In this document: positions 43,112 to 50,940 of the stretch, piece by piece
How positions within the stretch are numbered: the stretch's first letter is position 1
Layout: every line of letters starts with the position of its first letter
Assembly (NCBI RefSeq): GCF_006443685.1
Contig: NZ_VFYP01000001.1
Coordinates: forward strand, 2,170,001 to 2,234,000
Direction: 5' to 3'
DNA: 64,000 bases
DNA from: Rhizobium glycinendophyticum
GTDB taxonomy: Bacteria > Pseudomonadota > Alphaproteobacteria > Rhizobiales > Rhizobiaceae
Notes under the pieces: generated by a model
Seen by the model: only the letters and a program-made list of their open reading frames with translations
What the model was told of the DNA's origin: nothing
Database searches by the model: none
Made by a program: the position numbers and the translations under genes

Positions 43112-44359
43112 GTGTCAGAAGCATTACAGTCCGCGCAAAAGGCGCTGGGCAAGATGGGCCGCGCCGAATTCATCGCGATGATGGCCTTCCTGATGGCGCT
43201 GAATGCGCTCGCCATCGACATCATGCTCCCCGGTCTCCAGCAAATCGGGGCAGCGCTTAACGTCGAAAACGAAAACCACCGCCAATATGTCGTCTCCGCC
43301 TACCTGATCGGTTTCGGCTTTGCACAGCTCTTCTATGGCCCGATCGCCGACCGCTTCGGTCGCCGCATGCCGATGATCTTCGGGCTCGGCATTTACGTCG
43401 TCTCCTCGCTTGCCGTGGTCTTCGTTCCCTCTTTCGGCATGCTTCTGCTCCTCCGCTTCATCCAGGGTATCGGCTCGGCCGCGACCCGCGTCATCACCGT
43501 CTCGATTGTCCGTGACGTCTTCGGTGGCCGGCAGATGGCGGAAGTGATGTCGCTGATCATGATGGTGTTCATGGTCATCCCCGTCGTTGCTCCCGGCACC
43601 GGTCAGGTGATCATGCTGTTCGGCGACTGGCATTGGATCTTCGTCTTCATGGCAGCCATCGCGCTCATCGTCGGAACCTGGATGTTTATGCGCCTGCCGG
43701 AAACGCTGGCCCCGGAGGACATGCGTCCCTTTACACCGAAGGTGATCCTCGATGGCTTCCGTATCGTCCTCACCAATCGTGTCGCCCTCTGTTACACGAT
43801 CGCCAGTACCTTCATCTTCGGCGCGCTGTTCGGCTTCATCAACTCGGCTCAGCAGATCTATGTCGGCATCTATGGTCTTGGTGTCTGGTTCCCGGTTGCG
43901 TTCGCGGCGGTGGCGCTCTTCATGGCGCTTGCCTCCTTCGTCAACGCCAAGCTGGTCGGCCGCTTCGGCATGCGCAAGCTCTCGCACGGATCTCTGCTCG
44001 GCTTCATCGGCATCAATGCCCTGTGGCTGGCGGTGCAACTGCTTGGCCCGCAGCCCATGCCGTTTGCCCTGTTCCTGAGCTTCTTTGCGCTTGCGATGTT
44101 CCAATTCGGCTGGATCGGCTCGAACTTCAATTCGCTCGCCATGGAACCGCTCGGCCATGTCGCCGGCACGGCCTCTTCCGTCCTCGGCTTCATGGGCACG
44201 ATCGGCGGCTCCTTGATCGGTGCAGCGATCGGACAGGCCTTCGATGGTACGGCACTGCCGATGGTCACCGGCTTCTTCGTCGTCGGTTTCATCGGCCTGA
44301 TCTTCGTCCTGATCGGCGAAAAAGGCCGCCTGTTCCACGCGCACAACAAGCCCGTCTGA
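43112..44359 (+). CDS. Bcr/CflA-family MFS drug efflux transporter
   Basis: Integral membrane protein of 415 residues with about 12 transmembrane helices. Family signatures include the first-helix LNALAIDIMLPGL, then GFGFAQLFYGPIADRFGRRMPM (motif A) and MLLLLRFIQGIGSAATRVITVSIVRD. Relatives export bicyclomycin, chloramphenicol and related compounds by proton antiport. The start is GTG (after GAGGGTAATTTACT); an ATG at 43154 would remove 14 residues. A bidirectional terminator separates it from the convergent phosphatase gene. Confidence 0.92.
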   Translation: MSEALQSAQKALGKMGRAEFIAMMAFLMALNALAIDIMLPGLQQIGAALNVENENHRQYVVSAYLIGFGFAQLFYGPIADRFGRRMPMIFGLGIYVVSSLAVVFVPSFGMLLLLRFIQGIGSAATRVITVSIVRDVFGGRQMAEVMSLIMMVFMVIPVVAPGTGQVIMLFGDWHWIFVFMAAIALIVGTWMFMRLPETLAPEDMRPFTPKVILDGFRIVLTNRVALCYTIASTFIFGALFGFINSAQQIYVGIYGLGVWFPVAFAAVALFMALASFVNAKLVGRFGMRKLSHGSLLGFIGINALWLAVQLLGPQPMPFALFLSFFALAMFQFGWIGSNFNSLAMEPLGHVAGTASSVLGFMGTIGGSLIGAAIGQAFDGTALPMVTGFFVVGFIGLIFVLIGEKGRLFHAHNKPV

Positions 44360-44387
44360 CAGGCCCGCCAAGACATCAAGAGAAGCG

Positions 44388-44415
44388 AAAGGCCCGGTCT
44401 CTGCCGGGCCTTTGT
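44388..44415. terminator. Bidirectional terminator
   Basis: AAAGGCCCGG / CCGGGCCTTT with loop TCTCTG. The run of A on one side and T on the other lets it work for the MFS gene and the convergent phosphatase gene, whose stop is five bases away. Confidence 0.85.
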
Positions 44416-44420
44416 CGTTC

Positions 44421-45245
44421 TCAGACGGTGAAGATGCGCTCGCGCAGTTCCTGCCAGGCATCCGGATCGCCGGCGATCAACAAACCACCCTCGGTATGGT
44501 GCGGCAGATAGGCTGAACCGTCAAAGCGTGCGACATGGGCGCCGGCCTCCTGCATCATCAGTGCACCGGCCAGGTGATCCCAAGGCATCAGCTTGTTGTA
44601 CATGGCAAAATCGAGGTGCCCCTGCCCGAGCAGGCGGTATTCATGGGCGGCACAGCGATAGCTGGTAAAGAGGCGGACATCAGCGAGGTTCGAAAGAATC
44701 CGGCGGCGGGTGTCGATGTCGAAGAAGCCGGTATTGGCAATGCCGATCATTTGTTCGAGCGGGCCGCTCGGGCGCACGGACATCTGCTCCTGCGATCCGT
44801 CCGGACGGCAGAGCCAGGCCCCACCACCCTTCTCGACGAGCGCCCAGTCATTGCCGATCGGGTCATAGATTACCCCCGCCACGGTCTCGCCTTTGGAGAC
44901 CACGGCAAGCATCACGCCGAACAGCGTGAGACCCGAGGCAAAATTGAAGGTGCCGTCGATCGGATCGACGATTACGGCGAGATCGGCATCGGCAATCTTG
45001 CCGAGCAGGGTCGGATCGGCGGCCACGGACTCCTCTCCGACGAAGAGCGCATCCGGGAGAAGCGCCGCCACGCCCTTGCGGATCAGCCGCTCTGCTGCCT
45101 CGTCAGCCTCGGTCACGAGATCAATCGCCTCCGTCTTCATGCGAACATCACCTTCGCCGAGATTGCGAAAGCGCGGCAGGATCTCCTCGACGGCCGCCTC
45201 CTGAAGCAGATTGGCCAATGCGGCAATATCGATCGTAGCAGTCAT
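44421..45245 (-). CDS. Inositol-monophosphatase-family phosphatase
   Basis: Mg-dependent phosphatase of 274 residues. Family motifs: GEESV near residue 70, DPIDGTFNF (D94 and D97 metal ligands), and the C-terminal WDHLAGALMMQEAGA. Members act on inositol phosphates, 3'-phosphoadenosine phosphates or histidinol phosphate. The exact substrate is unclear. The start follows GGAGAGATTTC; the open frame runs 15 codons further upstream with no similarity. Divergent from a secreted hydrolase gene. Confidence 0.9.
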   Translation of the reverse strand: MTATIDIAALANLLQEAAVEEILPRFRNLGEGDVRMKTEAIDLVTEADEAAERLIRKGVAALLPDALFVGEESVAADPTLLGKIADADLAVIVDPIDGTFNFASGLTLFGVMLAVVSKGETVAGVIYDPIGNDWALVEKGGGAWLCRPDGSQEQMSVRPSGPLEQMIGIANTGFFDIDTRRRILSNLADVRLFTSYRCAAHEYRLLGQGHLDFAMYNKLMPWDHLAGALMMQEAGAHVARFDGSAYLPHHTEGGLLIAGDPDAWQELRERIFTV

Positions 45246-45421
45246 GAAATCTCTCCAATCCGGCAGCTCATGCCCGCCGTTTTCCTGCACTATCCCAGCC
45301 CGGCTCTTCTAGCCGCAAGGCTGCGGTAAAGTACAGCGGGAAAGGCCGCCGTCGCAGTTGCCTGCGCTTGGGAAAAGTGCATGATTTCGAAAACACGGGG
45401 TTAGTCGGAGCACACCTTCCC

Positions 45422-46039
45422 ATGATGTCCAGACGTTCACTGCTGGCGGCCGCGTCGGCACTTTTCATGACGTCCTTCCTGCCGGCAGAAGCAGCACCGA
45501 AAGCCAAGCCCAAGCTGAGGACCGGCCAGGTTTATCTGATCCGCGGCTTTGCCAATGTTTTTTCAACCGGCCTGGATACGCTGGGCAAGCAGCTTGCGGC
45601 CGACGGTGTCAAGGCGGAAGTCCTGTCGCTACCCAATGCCGATTTCTTCGCCCGCCGCATCGCCGACAAATATCGGGCTTCGAAGGAGGCCCGTCCGATC
45701 GTGCTGGTCGGACATTCTCTCGGCGCAGACATGACCTTCGCGCTCGCCCGCGCATTGGAGCCGATGAAGATACCGGTGGCGCTGATCATCAGCTTCGACC
45801 CAACCGGCAAGGGACCGGTGCCGAAGAACGTGAAGAAGGCACTGAATTTCTATACCGGCGGCGAGAACCTCTGGTCGCCCGTGACCCCGATGCCGGGCTT
45901 CAAGGGCGACCTTGCCAATATCAACCTGCGGCAGGGCGACACCGCCATCAAAGGCATCGGTCATTTCAATATCGACAAGAACCCGGGCCTGCACGACCGC
46001 GCCATCAACGAGATCATGAAAGCCCTTCGCGCCCGCTGA
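45422..46039 (+). CDS. Secreted serine hydrolase (alpha/beta fold)
   Basis: Protein of 205 residues with an N-terminal signal sequence carrying twin arginines (MMSRRSLLAAASALFMTSFLPAEA), suggestive of Tat export. The mature part has YLIRGFANVFSTGLDTLGKQL, the nucleophile elbow VGHSLGADM and a C-terminal histidine in IKGIGHFNID. It resembles a compact lipase or esterase. It shares only the GHSxG motif with the two membrane hydrolases nearby, not their architecture. ATG 45425 is an alternative. Substrate unknown. Confidence 0.82.
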   Translation: MMSRRSLLAAASALFMTSFLPAEAAPKAKPKLRTGQVYLIRGFANVFSTGLDTLGKQLAADGVKAEVLSLPNADFFARRIADKYRASKEARPIVLVGHSLGADMTFALARALEPMKIPVALIISFDPTGKGPVPKNVKKALNFYTGGENLWSPVTPMPGFKGDLANINLRQGDTAIKGIGHFNIDKNPGLHDRAINEIMKALRAR

Positions 46040-46054
46040 CTTCGATTGGCAGCT

Positions 46055-46636
46055 TCAGAAAACGCCAGGGATCAGCCGTTTTGTGCGGGCGCAATATGCG
46101 TCATATTCCGTGCCGAAGGTCTGGCGCATCATCGCCTCCTCACGTGACTGGCGCACGGTATAAAGTGCGAGAACAGCCGCAAGACCGGATAACCCGGCGA
46201 TCCAGTTCGGGATCAGCAGCGCCTGGGCGATCCCCCACAGGATGAAGGAGGCATACATCGGGTGGCGCATATGGGCATAGACGCCCCCCGTTACCAGTTG
46301 ATGCCCCTCGCGCACTTCCAAGGTGACCGACCAGTTGCGCCCGAGATCCTTGTGGCTGCGGCGAAACAGCCAAAGGAAAACGATACCCGTCAGCAGGCCA
46401 ACCGCGAGAATGAGGGCAGACTGGCCGCGATTGGCAAAGCCTGAGAAAATTCCCAGCCGCCAGGCGATCGGCATGACCACCAGCCCGATCACGCAGAGCG
46501 TGAGGAGCGAGATGTCGAGGGTGGTGCGATTATCGACGCGTGTCTTCTGGCGCCGAGCGCGGCGCATGGCCGGATAGCGCATGGCGCACCAGACGAGCAG
46601 CATGAGAGCCCAGATGATGAAGGAAATGCGGATCAT
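46055..46636 (-). CDS. ICMT/PEMT-type membrane methyltransferase
   Basis: Integral membrane protein of 193 residues with about four to five helices. The isoprenylcysteine carboxyl methyltransferase (PEMT-superfamily) motif includes GVYAHMRHPMYASF (about 118-131) and the C-terminal EEAMMRQTFGTEYDAYCARTKRLIPG. Such enzymes bind SAM at the membrane face and methylate lipids or carboxylates; bacteria lack prenylated CaaX proteins, so the substrate is probably a lipid or small molecule. It starts inside the end of hydrolase copy B (four-base overlap), implying a functional pair. Confidence 0.88.
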   Translation of the reverse strand: MIRISFIIWALMLLVWCAMRYPAMRRARRQKTRVDNRTTLDISLLTLCVIGLVVMPIAWRLGIFSGFANRGQSALILAVGLLTGIVFLWLFRRSHKDLGRNWSVTLEVREGHQLVTGGVYAHMRHPMYASFILWGIAQALLIPNWIAGLSGLAAVLALYTVRQSREEAMMRQTFGTEYDAYCARTKRLIPGVF

Positions 46637-47838
46637 GCCTCGACCTTTGTCCGTTGCGCCTCGACCGCCGTCTCTGGCAGGTTTCCTGGCCGCACCTCTT
46701 TGAGCCGCCGCGTTCCACAGCAGATCAGGAAGAAATCATAAAAGTAGCGCCGGCTGTTCGCCGAGATGAATTGATAGTGGACGCGGAAAAAGTTGCGTTT
46801 GATCCGTTGGTAGCTCTCCTTCTCCAGCATGTCGCGGAACCGCACCTGAAACATGCGCGGGAAAGCATCCGCGCGCTGGTGGGTCAGCCCGGCCAGGCGA
46901 TAGGGATCGCATTTGTAGAAATTGATGATGTCGGTCAGCGCCTGAAATTCGGTCCAGCGCAGGCCTGGATGGGAGGCGAGAGCTTCGAGCCGGCTACGCG
47001 CGCGCTTAGCGGCCGGATGGAGACCCACCTTGAGCGAGGTCGAGCCGACCGTGAGCAGGGTGAAATCAACCGGATAGCCCTCGCCTGTCAGGCGCTCGGC
47101 CAGCAGATGGGCGACATCGAGGATCAGGGCCCCACCCGTCGAATGGCCGACCAGCAACACCTCATCATAGGGGTTGTCCTTCAGTCGTGTCTCGATCAGC
47201 CGCGACCAGGCTTCGAGCCTCTGATCCATATCCGGCCGCCGGCAGCGCAGGTGCTCGCGACTGAAGGACCAGAGGTCCATCAGGTGGAAGACAAAGTAGC
47301 GCCGCCCGATGCTGCGGCCAACGGCATAGGCGACGATCAGACCGAGAAAAGCACCCAGGATGCCGCTCCCCGCAAATCCTGAGAAGGAGACCAACCGGAA
47401 GACAAGATAGCCGATGCCAGCAAAAGCCGCGAGCGACAGGGCCGGATAGAGGAAATAGAGGGCAAAGCGCCAGTTGGTCTGAAAGAAGCGGAACATGGTG
47501 CCGCTGGCAACATAATCGAGGAATGAGATCAGATAGACCCACAGGCGCTGTGCAAATGGGCGCGCGCCATCGCGCTTTACCAGGTCATCGAAGCTGAGAA
47601 ACGTCAGGTCGGTGGTGCACTGGCCATCGCTCCCCTGATAGGTCACTCGTGCCGTGGCAGCGATCCCGTCAGGCGCCTGCTGCGGTTCCTCCATCCGCGC
47701 GACGATCCCCCAGCACGCGCTGAACCTGGCCATCTCGCGGCCGATCCGGCGAAAGAAACCTGCCGAATCGTTGCGCTCATAACCGCCGACGAGAAAGACG
47801 GCACGCCGCGCGACCGACGCCTGAGAACCCTCAGTCAT
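46633..47838 (-). CDS. Membrane-embedded alpha/beta hydrolase-like protein, copy B
   Basis: Protein of 401 residues, paralogous to the product of 41098-42261. N-terminal strand AVFLVGGYE, two transmembrane helices (about 124-149 and 155-175), nucleophile elbow LLVGHSTGGALIL with S233 (copy A: S230), TEFQALTDIINFYKCDPY, and a C-terminal KRNFFRVHYQFISANSRRYFYDFFLICCG. Here the elbow is a canonical G-H-S-x-G, whereas copy A has S-H-S-M-G. The start follows GGGAGTATGG; the open frame extends 85 codons upstream across probable operator sequences and is not family-like. The ICMT-like gene overlaps its stop. Function unknown. Confidence 0.75.
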   Translation of the reverse strand: MTEGSQASVARRAVFLVGGYERNDSAGFFRRIGREMARFSACWGIVARMEEPQQAPDGIAATARVTYQGSDGQCTTDLTFLSFDDLVKRDGARPFAQRLWVYLISFLDYVASGTMFRFFQTNWRFALYFLYPALSLAAFAGIGYLVFRLVSFSGFAGSGILGAFLGLIVAYAVGRSIGRRYFVFHLMDLWSFSREHLRCRRPDMDQRLEAWSRLIETRLKDNPYDEVLLVGHSTGGALILDVAHLLAERLTGEGYPVDFTLLTVGSTSLKVGLHPAAKRARSRLEALASHPGLRWTEFQALTDIINFYKCDPYRLAGLTHQRADAFPRMFQVRFRDMLEKESYQRIKRNFFRVHYQFISANSRRYFYDFFLICCGTRRLKEVRPGNLPETAVEAQRTKVEA

Positions 47839-47893
47839 CCATACTCCCACACTTGTTCTTCCACCCGGTCGGCACAGCCAAACCGGCCCCTCG

Positions 47894-47909
47894 GCACTTT
47901 CTAAAGTGC
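47894..47909. promoter_or_regulatory. Palindrome upstream of hydrolase copy B
   Basis: GCACTTT-CT-AAAGTGC, perfect seven-base arms, about 55 bases before the hydrolase start codon. Candidate operator, regulator unknown. Confidence 0.4.
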
Positions 47910-47950
47910 AACAGCGCTTAAGGACAGTCCGCAATGCGCATGAAGTCGGG

Positions 47951-47983
47951 GAAATTGTGCAGGAGCGCAGAAATTTGTGCAGG
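47951..47983. repeat. Tandem direct repeat upstream of hydrolase copy B
   Basis: GAAATTGTGCAGG (47951-47963) and GAAATTTGTGCAGG (47970-47983), start to start 19 bases apart, or nearly two helical turns. They lie between the ttcA stop and the palindrome at 47894, in the 181-base upstream region of copy B, and could be paired activator sites. Confidence 0.4.
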
Positions 47984-48019
47984 GCACGCAGAAGCCAGTG
48001 GTCAAAAGGTGAACCGACT

Positions 48020-48907
48020 TCACGCCTGCGGGCGCGCCACCAGTCCGACGAAATCGAAAAGCGTCGGATCAAGCAGGTGCGACGGATCGACATGCGCGAG
48101 CGCCCGCAACATCGTATCCTTGCGGCCCGGCATCTTCGCCTCGATGCCCGCGAGCATCTCCTTCATCGCATTGCGCTGCAGCCCGTCCTGCGAGCCGCAG
48201 AGATCGCAGGGAATGATCGGGAAGGCCATGGCTTCGGCGAACTTCGCCATGTCGTCTTCGGCTGCATAGGCGAGCGGACGCAGCACGAAGAGATCCTTCT
48301 CGTCGTTCAAAAGCTTGGCCGGCATGGCTGACAGTCGTCCACCATGGAAGAAGTTCATGAAGAAGGTTTCGAGGATGTCTTCCCGGTGATGACCAAGCAC
48401 CAGCGCATCGCAGCCTTCCTCACGGGCGATGCGGTAGAGATTGCCGCGCCGCAGCCGCGAACAGAGCGAGCAGTAGGTCCCGCCGCTGGGCACCTTTTCC
48501 TTCACGATCGAATAGGTGTCGCGATACTCGATCCGATGTTTGACCCCGATCGACGCCAGATAATCCGGCAGCACATGTTTGGGGAAGTTCGGCTGCCCCT
48601 GATCGAGATTGCAGGCAACGATTTCGACGGGCAGCAGGCCGCGCCATTGGAGATCGAGCAGGATGGCGAGCAGGCCGTAGCTATCCTTGCCGCCGGAAAG
48701 CCCAACCAGCCAGCGCTTCTGGCCCTTCAGCATGTCGAAATCGGCAAGCGCCTGGCGCACCTGGCGGATCAGCCGCTTGCGCAGCTTGTTGAAGGACACG
48801 GACTGCGGCGCAGACGCAAAGACCGGGTGTACGGTTGCCAGGTCGAGGTCGTCCTCGGCGTCCAATGCTGCGGCACTCTTGCTGTCGATCGTTTTGACGA
48901 GGTTCAT
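48020..48907 (-). CDS. ttcA: tRNA 2-thiocytidine(32) synthetase
   Basis: PP-loop ATPase of 295 residues that thiolates cytidine 32 in tRNAs using an iron-sulfur cluster. It has SGGKDS at residues 71-76, the first CxxC in [10 protein letters not shown] and the second in CDLCGSQDG, both needed for the cluster, and the [22 protein letters not shown] block. Length and motif order are normal. glsA lies 44 bases upstream on the same strand, so co-transcription is possible. Confidence 0.94.
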   Translation of the reverse strand: MNLVKTIDSKSAAALDAEDDLDLATVHPVFASAPQSVSFNKLRKRLIRQVRQALADFDMLKGQKRWLVGLSGGKDSYGLLAILLDLQWRGLLPVEIVACNLDQGQPNFPKHVLPDYLASIGVKHRIEYRDTYSIVKEKVPSGGTYCSLCSRLRRGNLYRIAREEGCDALVLGHHREDILETFFMNFFHGGRLSAMPAKLLNDEKDLFVLRPLAYAAEDDMAKFAEAMAFPIIPCDLCGSQDGLQRNAMKEMLAGIEAKMPGRKDTMLRALAHVDPSHLLDPTLFDFVGLVARPQA

Positions 48908-48951
48908 CTACGGCTCCGTTCGCCTTGCAATGCCCTTTGCCGTCGCGAAGA

Positions 48952-49878
48952 TCAAGCCCCGAACACTGACCAGCCCGTGCGGGTCGCGAGCATTTCGAGC
49001 GCCGCCGAGCCGAGCGCCGAATTGCCGACCTTATTGAGCCCCGGCGACCAGACAGCAATCGACGCCTTGCCCGGAGCCACGGCAAGGATACCGCCGCCGA
49101 CACCGGACTTGCCTGGCAGGCCGACCTGATAGGCAAAATCGCCGGACCCGTCGTAATGGCCGCACATCAGCATCAGCGCATTGATGCGCCGCGCCCGCTT
49201 CGGAGAAACGACAGAAAAGCCCGTGAGCGGATTGGTGCCGCGATTGGCAAGGAAAAGGCCGGCATGGGAGAGCTGTACGCAGGAGAGCGCCAGCGCGCAT
49301 TGGTGGAAATAGACACCCAGCGTGTGTTCGACCGGATGTTCAAGATTGCCGAAGCCGCGCATGAAATTGGCAAGCGCAAAATTGCGGTAACCGGTGCGTT
49401 GCTCGGATTGCGCCACCTTCTCGTCGATCGACAGCGTTTCATCATCGGCCAGATAGCGCATGAAACGCAGATATTCGCCGATCGCCTCGCGCGGTTTGTG
49501 GCCGGCAAGCACCATGTCAGTGACCACGATGGCGCCGGCATTTATGAACGGATTGCGCGGGATGCCGTGTTCGTGCTCGAGCTGGACGATGGAGTTGAAG
49601 GAGGAACCCGAAGGCTCCCGGCCGACACGTTTCCAGATCGCCTCCCCGGCCTTGCCGAGCGCAAGCGTCAGCATGAAGACCTTGGAGATGCTCTGGATGG
49701 AAAACGCAGCATCCGCGTCGCCTGCCTTGTAGGTCTGGCCTTCCACAGTGGTGATGGCGATGCCGAACTGCTTCGGATCCACCCGGGCGAGTTCCGGGAT
49801 ATAGTCGGCCACCTTGCCTTCGCCCAGGCGCGGCTGAAGCACTTCCACGATCTCGTCGATGACCTGCTGCAGATCCAT
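48952..49878 (-). CDS. glsA: Glutaminase A
   Basis: Serine-dependent glutaminase of 308 residues (beta-lactamase-like fold) hydrolysing glutamine to glutamate and ammonia. The catalytic pair S63-x2-K66 lies in [10 protein letters not shown], preceded by GDADAAF. Further family blocks are [28 protein letters not shown] and [10 protein letters not shown]. No STAS or ankyrin extension. It ends 44 bases before ttcA. Its usual physiological roles are nitrogen recycling and acid resistance. Confidence 0.94.
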   Translation of the reverse strand: MDLQQVIDEIVEVLQPRLGEGKVADYIPELARVDPKQFGIAITTVEGQTYKAGDADAAFSIQSISKVFMLTLALGKAGEAIWKRVGREPSGSSFNSIVQLEHEHGIPRNPFINAGAIVVTDMVLAGHKPREAIGEYLRFMRYLADDETLSIDEKVAQSEQRTGYRNFALANFMRGFGNLEHPVEHTLGVYFHQCALALSCVQLSHAGLFLANRGTNPLTGFSVVSPKRARRINALMLMCGHYDGSGDFAYQVGLPGKSGVGGGILAVAPGKASIAVWSPGLNKVGNSALGSAALEMLATRTGWSVFGA

Positions 49879-49937
49879 CTCTCGCCCCTTACCCGATAAC
49901 GCGCCATCTTCCCCATGCCGCGCTGCACTGCAAACAG

Positions 49938-49963
49938 AAAAAGCCGCCCCGAAGGGCGGCTTT
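49938..49963 (-). terminator. Rho-independent terminator of rpsD
   Basis: Read on the minus strand: AAAGCCGCCC / GGGCGGCTTT with a TTCG tetraloop and a following T-run, 24 bases after the rpsD stop. Confidence 0.92.
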
Positions 49964-49986
49964 CCACAAATCCGTCTCGCTTGGAA

Positions 49987-50604
49987 TTAACGCGAGTAGA
50001 ATTCGACGACCAGATTCGGTTCCATGATAACTGCGTACGGAACGTCCGACAGGGTCGGGACGCGTACGAAGGTAGCAACCATCTTGTTGTGGTCGGCGTC
50101 GATGTAGTCAGGAACGTCGCGTTCTGCGAGCGAAACCGACTCAAGAACGGTCACGAGCTGCTTCGACTTCTGGCGAACTTCGATCACGTCGCCAGCCTTG
50201 CAGCGATACGAACCGATGTTGACGCGAACGCCGTTGACGGTGACATGGCCGTGGTTGACGAACTGGCGGGCAGCCCAGACGGTCGGTACGAACTTGGCGC
50301 GGTAGACGATGGCGTCCAGGCGCGATTCGAGCAGGCCGATCAGGTTTTCCCCGGTATCGCCCTTGCGGCGGTTGGCTTCGTCATAGATGGCGCGGAACTG
50401 CTTCTCGCGGATATCGCCGTAATAGCCCTTGAGCTTCTGCTTGGCGCGCAGCTGCACGCCGAAGTCCGAAAGCTTGCCCTTGCGGCGCTGGCCGTGCTGG
50501 CCAGGACCGTATTCGCGGCGGTTCACCGGGGATTTCGGACGGCCCCAGATGTTCTCGCCCATACGGCGATCAATTTTATACTTGGATGATGCGCGCTTGC
50601 TCAT
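49987..50604 (-). CDS. rpsD: 30S ribosomal protein S4
   Basis: Primary 16S rRNA-binding protein of 205 residues that nucleates 30S assembly. The N-terminal zinc-less bacterial form [25 protein letters not shown] is followed by the S4 domain ([39 protein letters not shown]). The stand-alone location, away from the alpha operon, is usual in rhizobia. Upstream on the same strand are a sigma70-like promoter and a hairpin with T-run that could attenuate it. Confidence 0.97.
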   Translation of the reverse strand: MSKRASSKYKIDRRMGENIWGRPKSPVNRREYGPGQHGQRRKGKLSDFGVQLRAKQKLKGYYGDIREKQFRAIYDEANRRKGDTGENLIGLLESRLDAIVYRAKFVPTVWAARQFVNHGHVTVNGVRVNIGSYRCKAGDVIEVRQKSKQLVTVLESVSLAERDVPDYIDADHNKMVATFVRVPTLSDVPYAVIMEPNLVVEFYSR

Positions 50605-50742
50605 CGTATTTCCTTCTCAACAGGTTACAGCGGCTTGTTGCCAAACCGCCTTAAGGAAACACGCCCTCCTCTGAGCCTCCTTTTTCGAAGCTCTGACAGG
50701 TATCTCACGTAAGCTGACGGAGAAAACCACGGGACATGTTAA

Positions 50743-50768
50743 AACAAACACCGGGCGTTTCGGCCCGG
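50743..50768 (-). terminator. Hairpin with T-run in the rpsD leader
   Basis: On the minus strand, CCGGGC / GCCCGG with loop CGAAAC is followed by TGTTTGTTTT. It sits right after the predicted transcription start and about 140 bases before rpsD. It is either an attenuator of rpsD or the end of a very short RNA. Confidence 0.5.
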
Positions 50769-50779
50769 CGTTGAGGGGC

Positions 50780-50808
50780 TCATTAGTTGGCTTGGCGAAA
50801 AATGTCAA
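50780..50808 (-). promoter_or_regulatory. Sigma70-like promoter upstream of rpsD
   Basis: On the minus strand, TTGACA (50803-50808) and TAATGA (50780-50785) are 17 bases apart; the -35 is perfect. Together with the hairpin and the inverted repeat at 50881 it accounts for most of the 336-base gap between rpsD and terC. I see nothing else there. Confidence 0.6.
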
Positions 50809-50880
50809 CAACGAGACTTGAATCGGGCTGGAACAAAACCATCTTTGGAAAACGCAGCACCGGGCCCCTCTGACGCGAGT

Positions 50881-50925
50881 GCCGGATTCCCGTGATGTCG
50901 GAGCTGCGAACCTCAACTATCCGGC
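50881..50925 (+). promoter_or_regulatory. Inverted repeat in the terC leader
   Basis: GCCGGAT (50881-50887) and ATCCGGC (50919-50925) can pair to close a 31-base loop. The ribosome-binding sequence AAGGGAAA begins at 50926, so the stem ends directly before it. This would be a leader structure able to affect translation. It does not show the core of the yybP-ykoY manganese riboswitch, the element usually expected before terC-like genes. Confidence 0.35.
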
Positions 50926-50940
50926 AAGGGAAACCCCGTC

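Noticed and set aside
43124..44461. 445-codon minus-strand open frame opposite the MFS transporter
   Set aside because: Charged low-complexity translation (many D, E, H, R), exactly opposite a canonical membrane protein gene; shadow frame.
50605..50940. yybP-ykoY manganese riboswitch before the TerC-like gene
   Set aside because: The characteristic core sequences are not visible; only a long-range inverted repeat was found.
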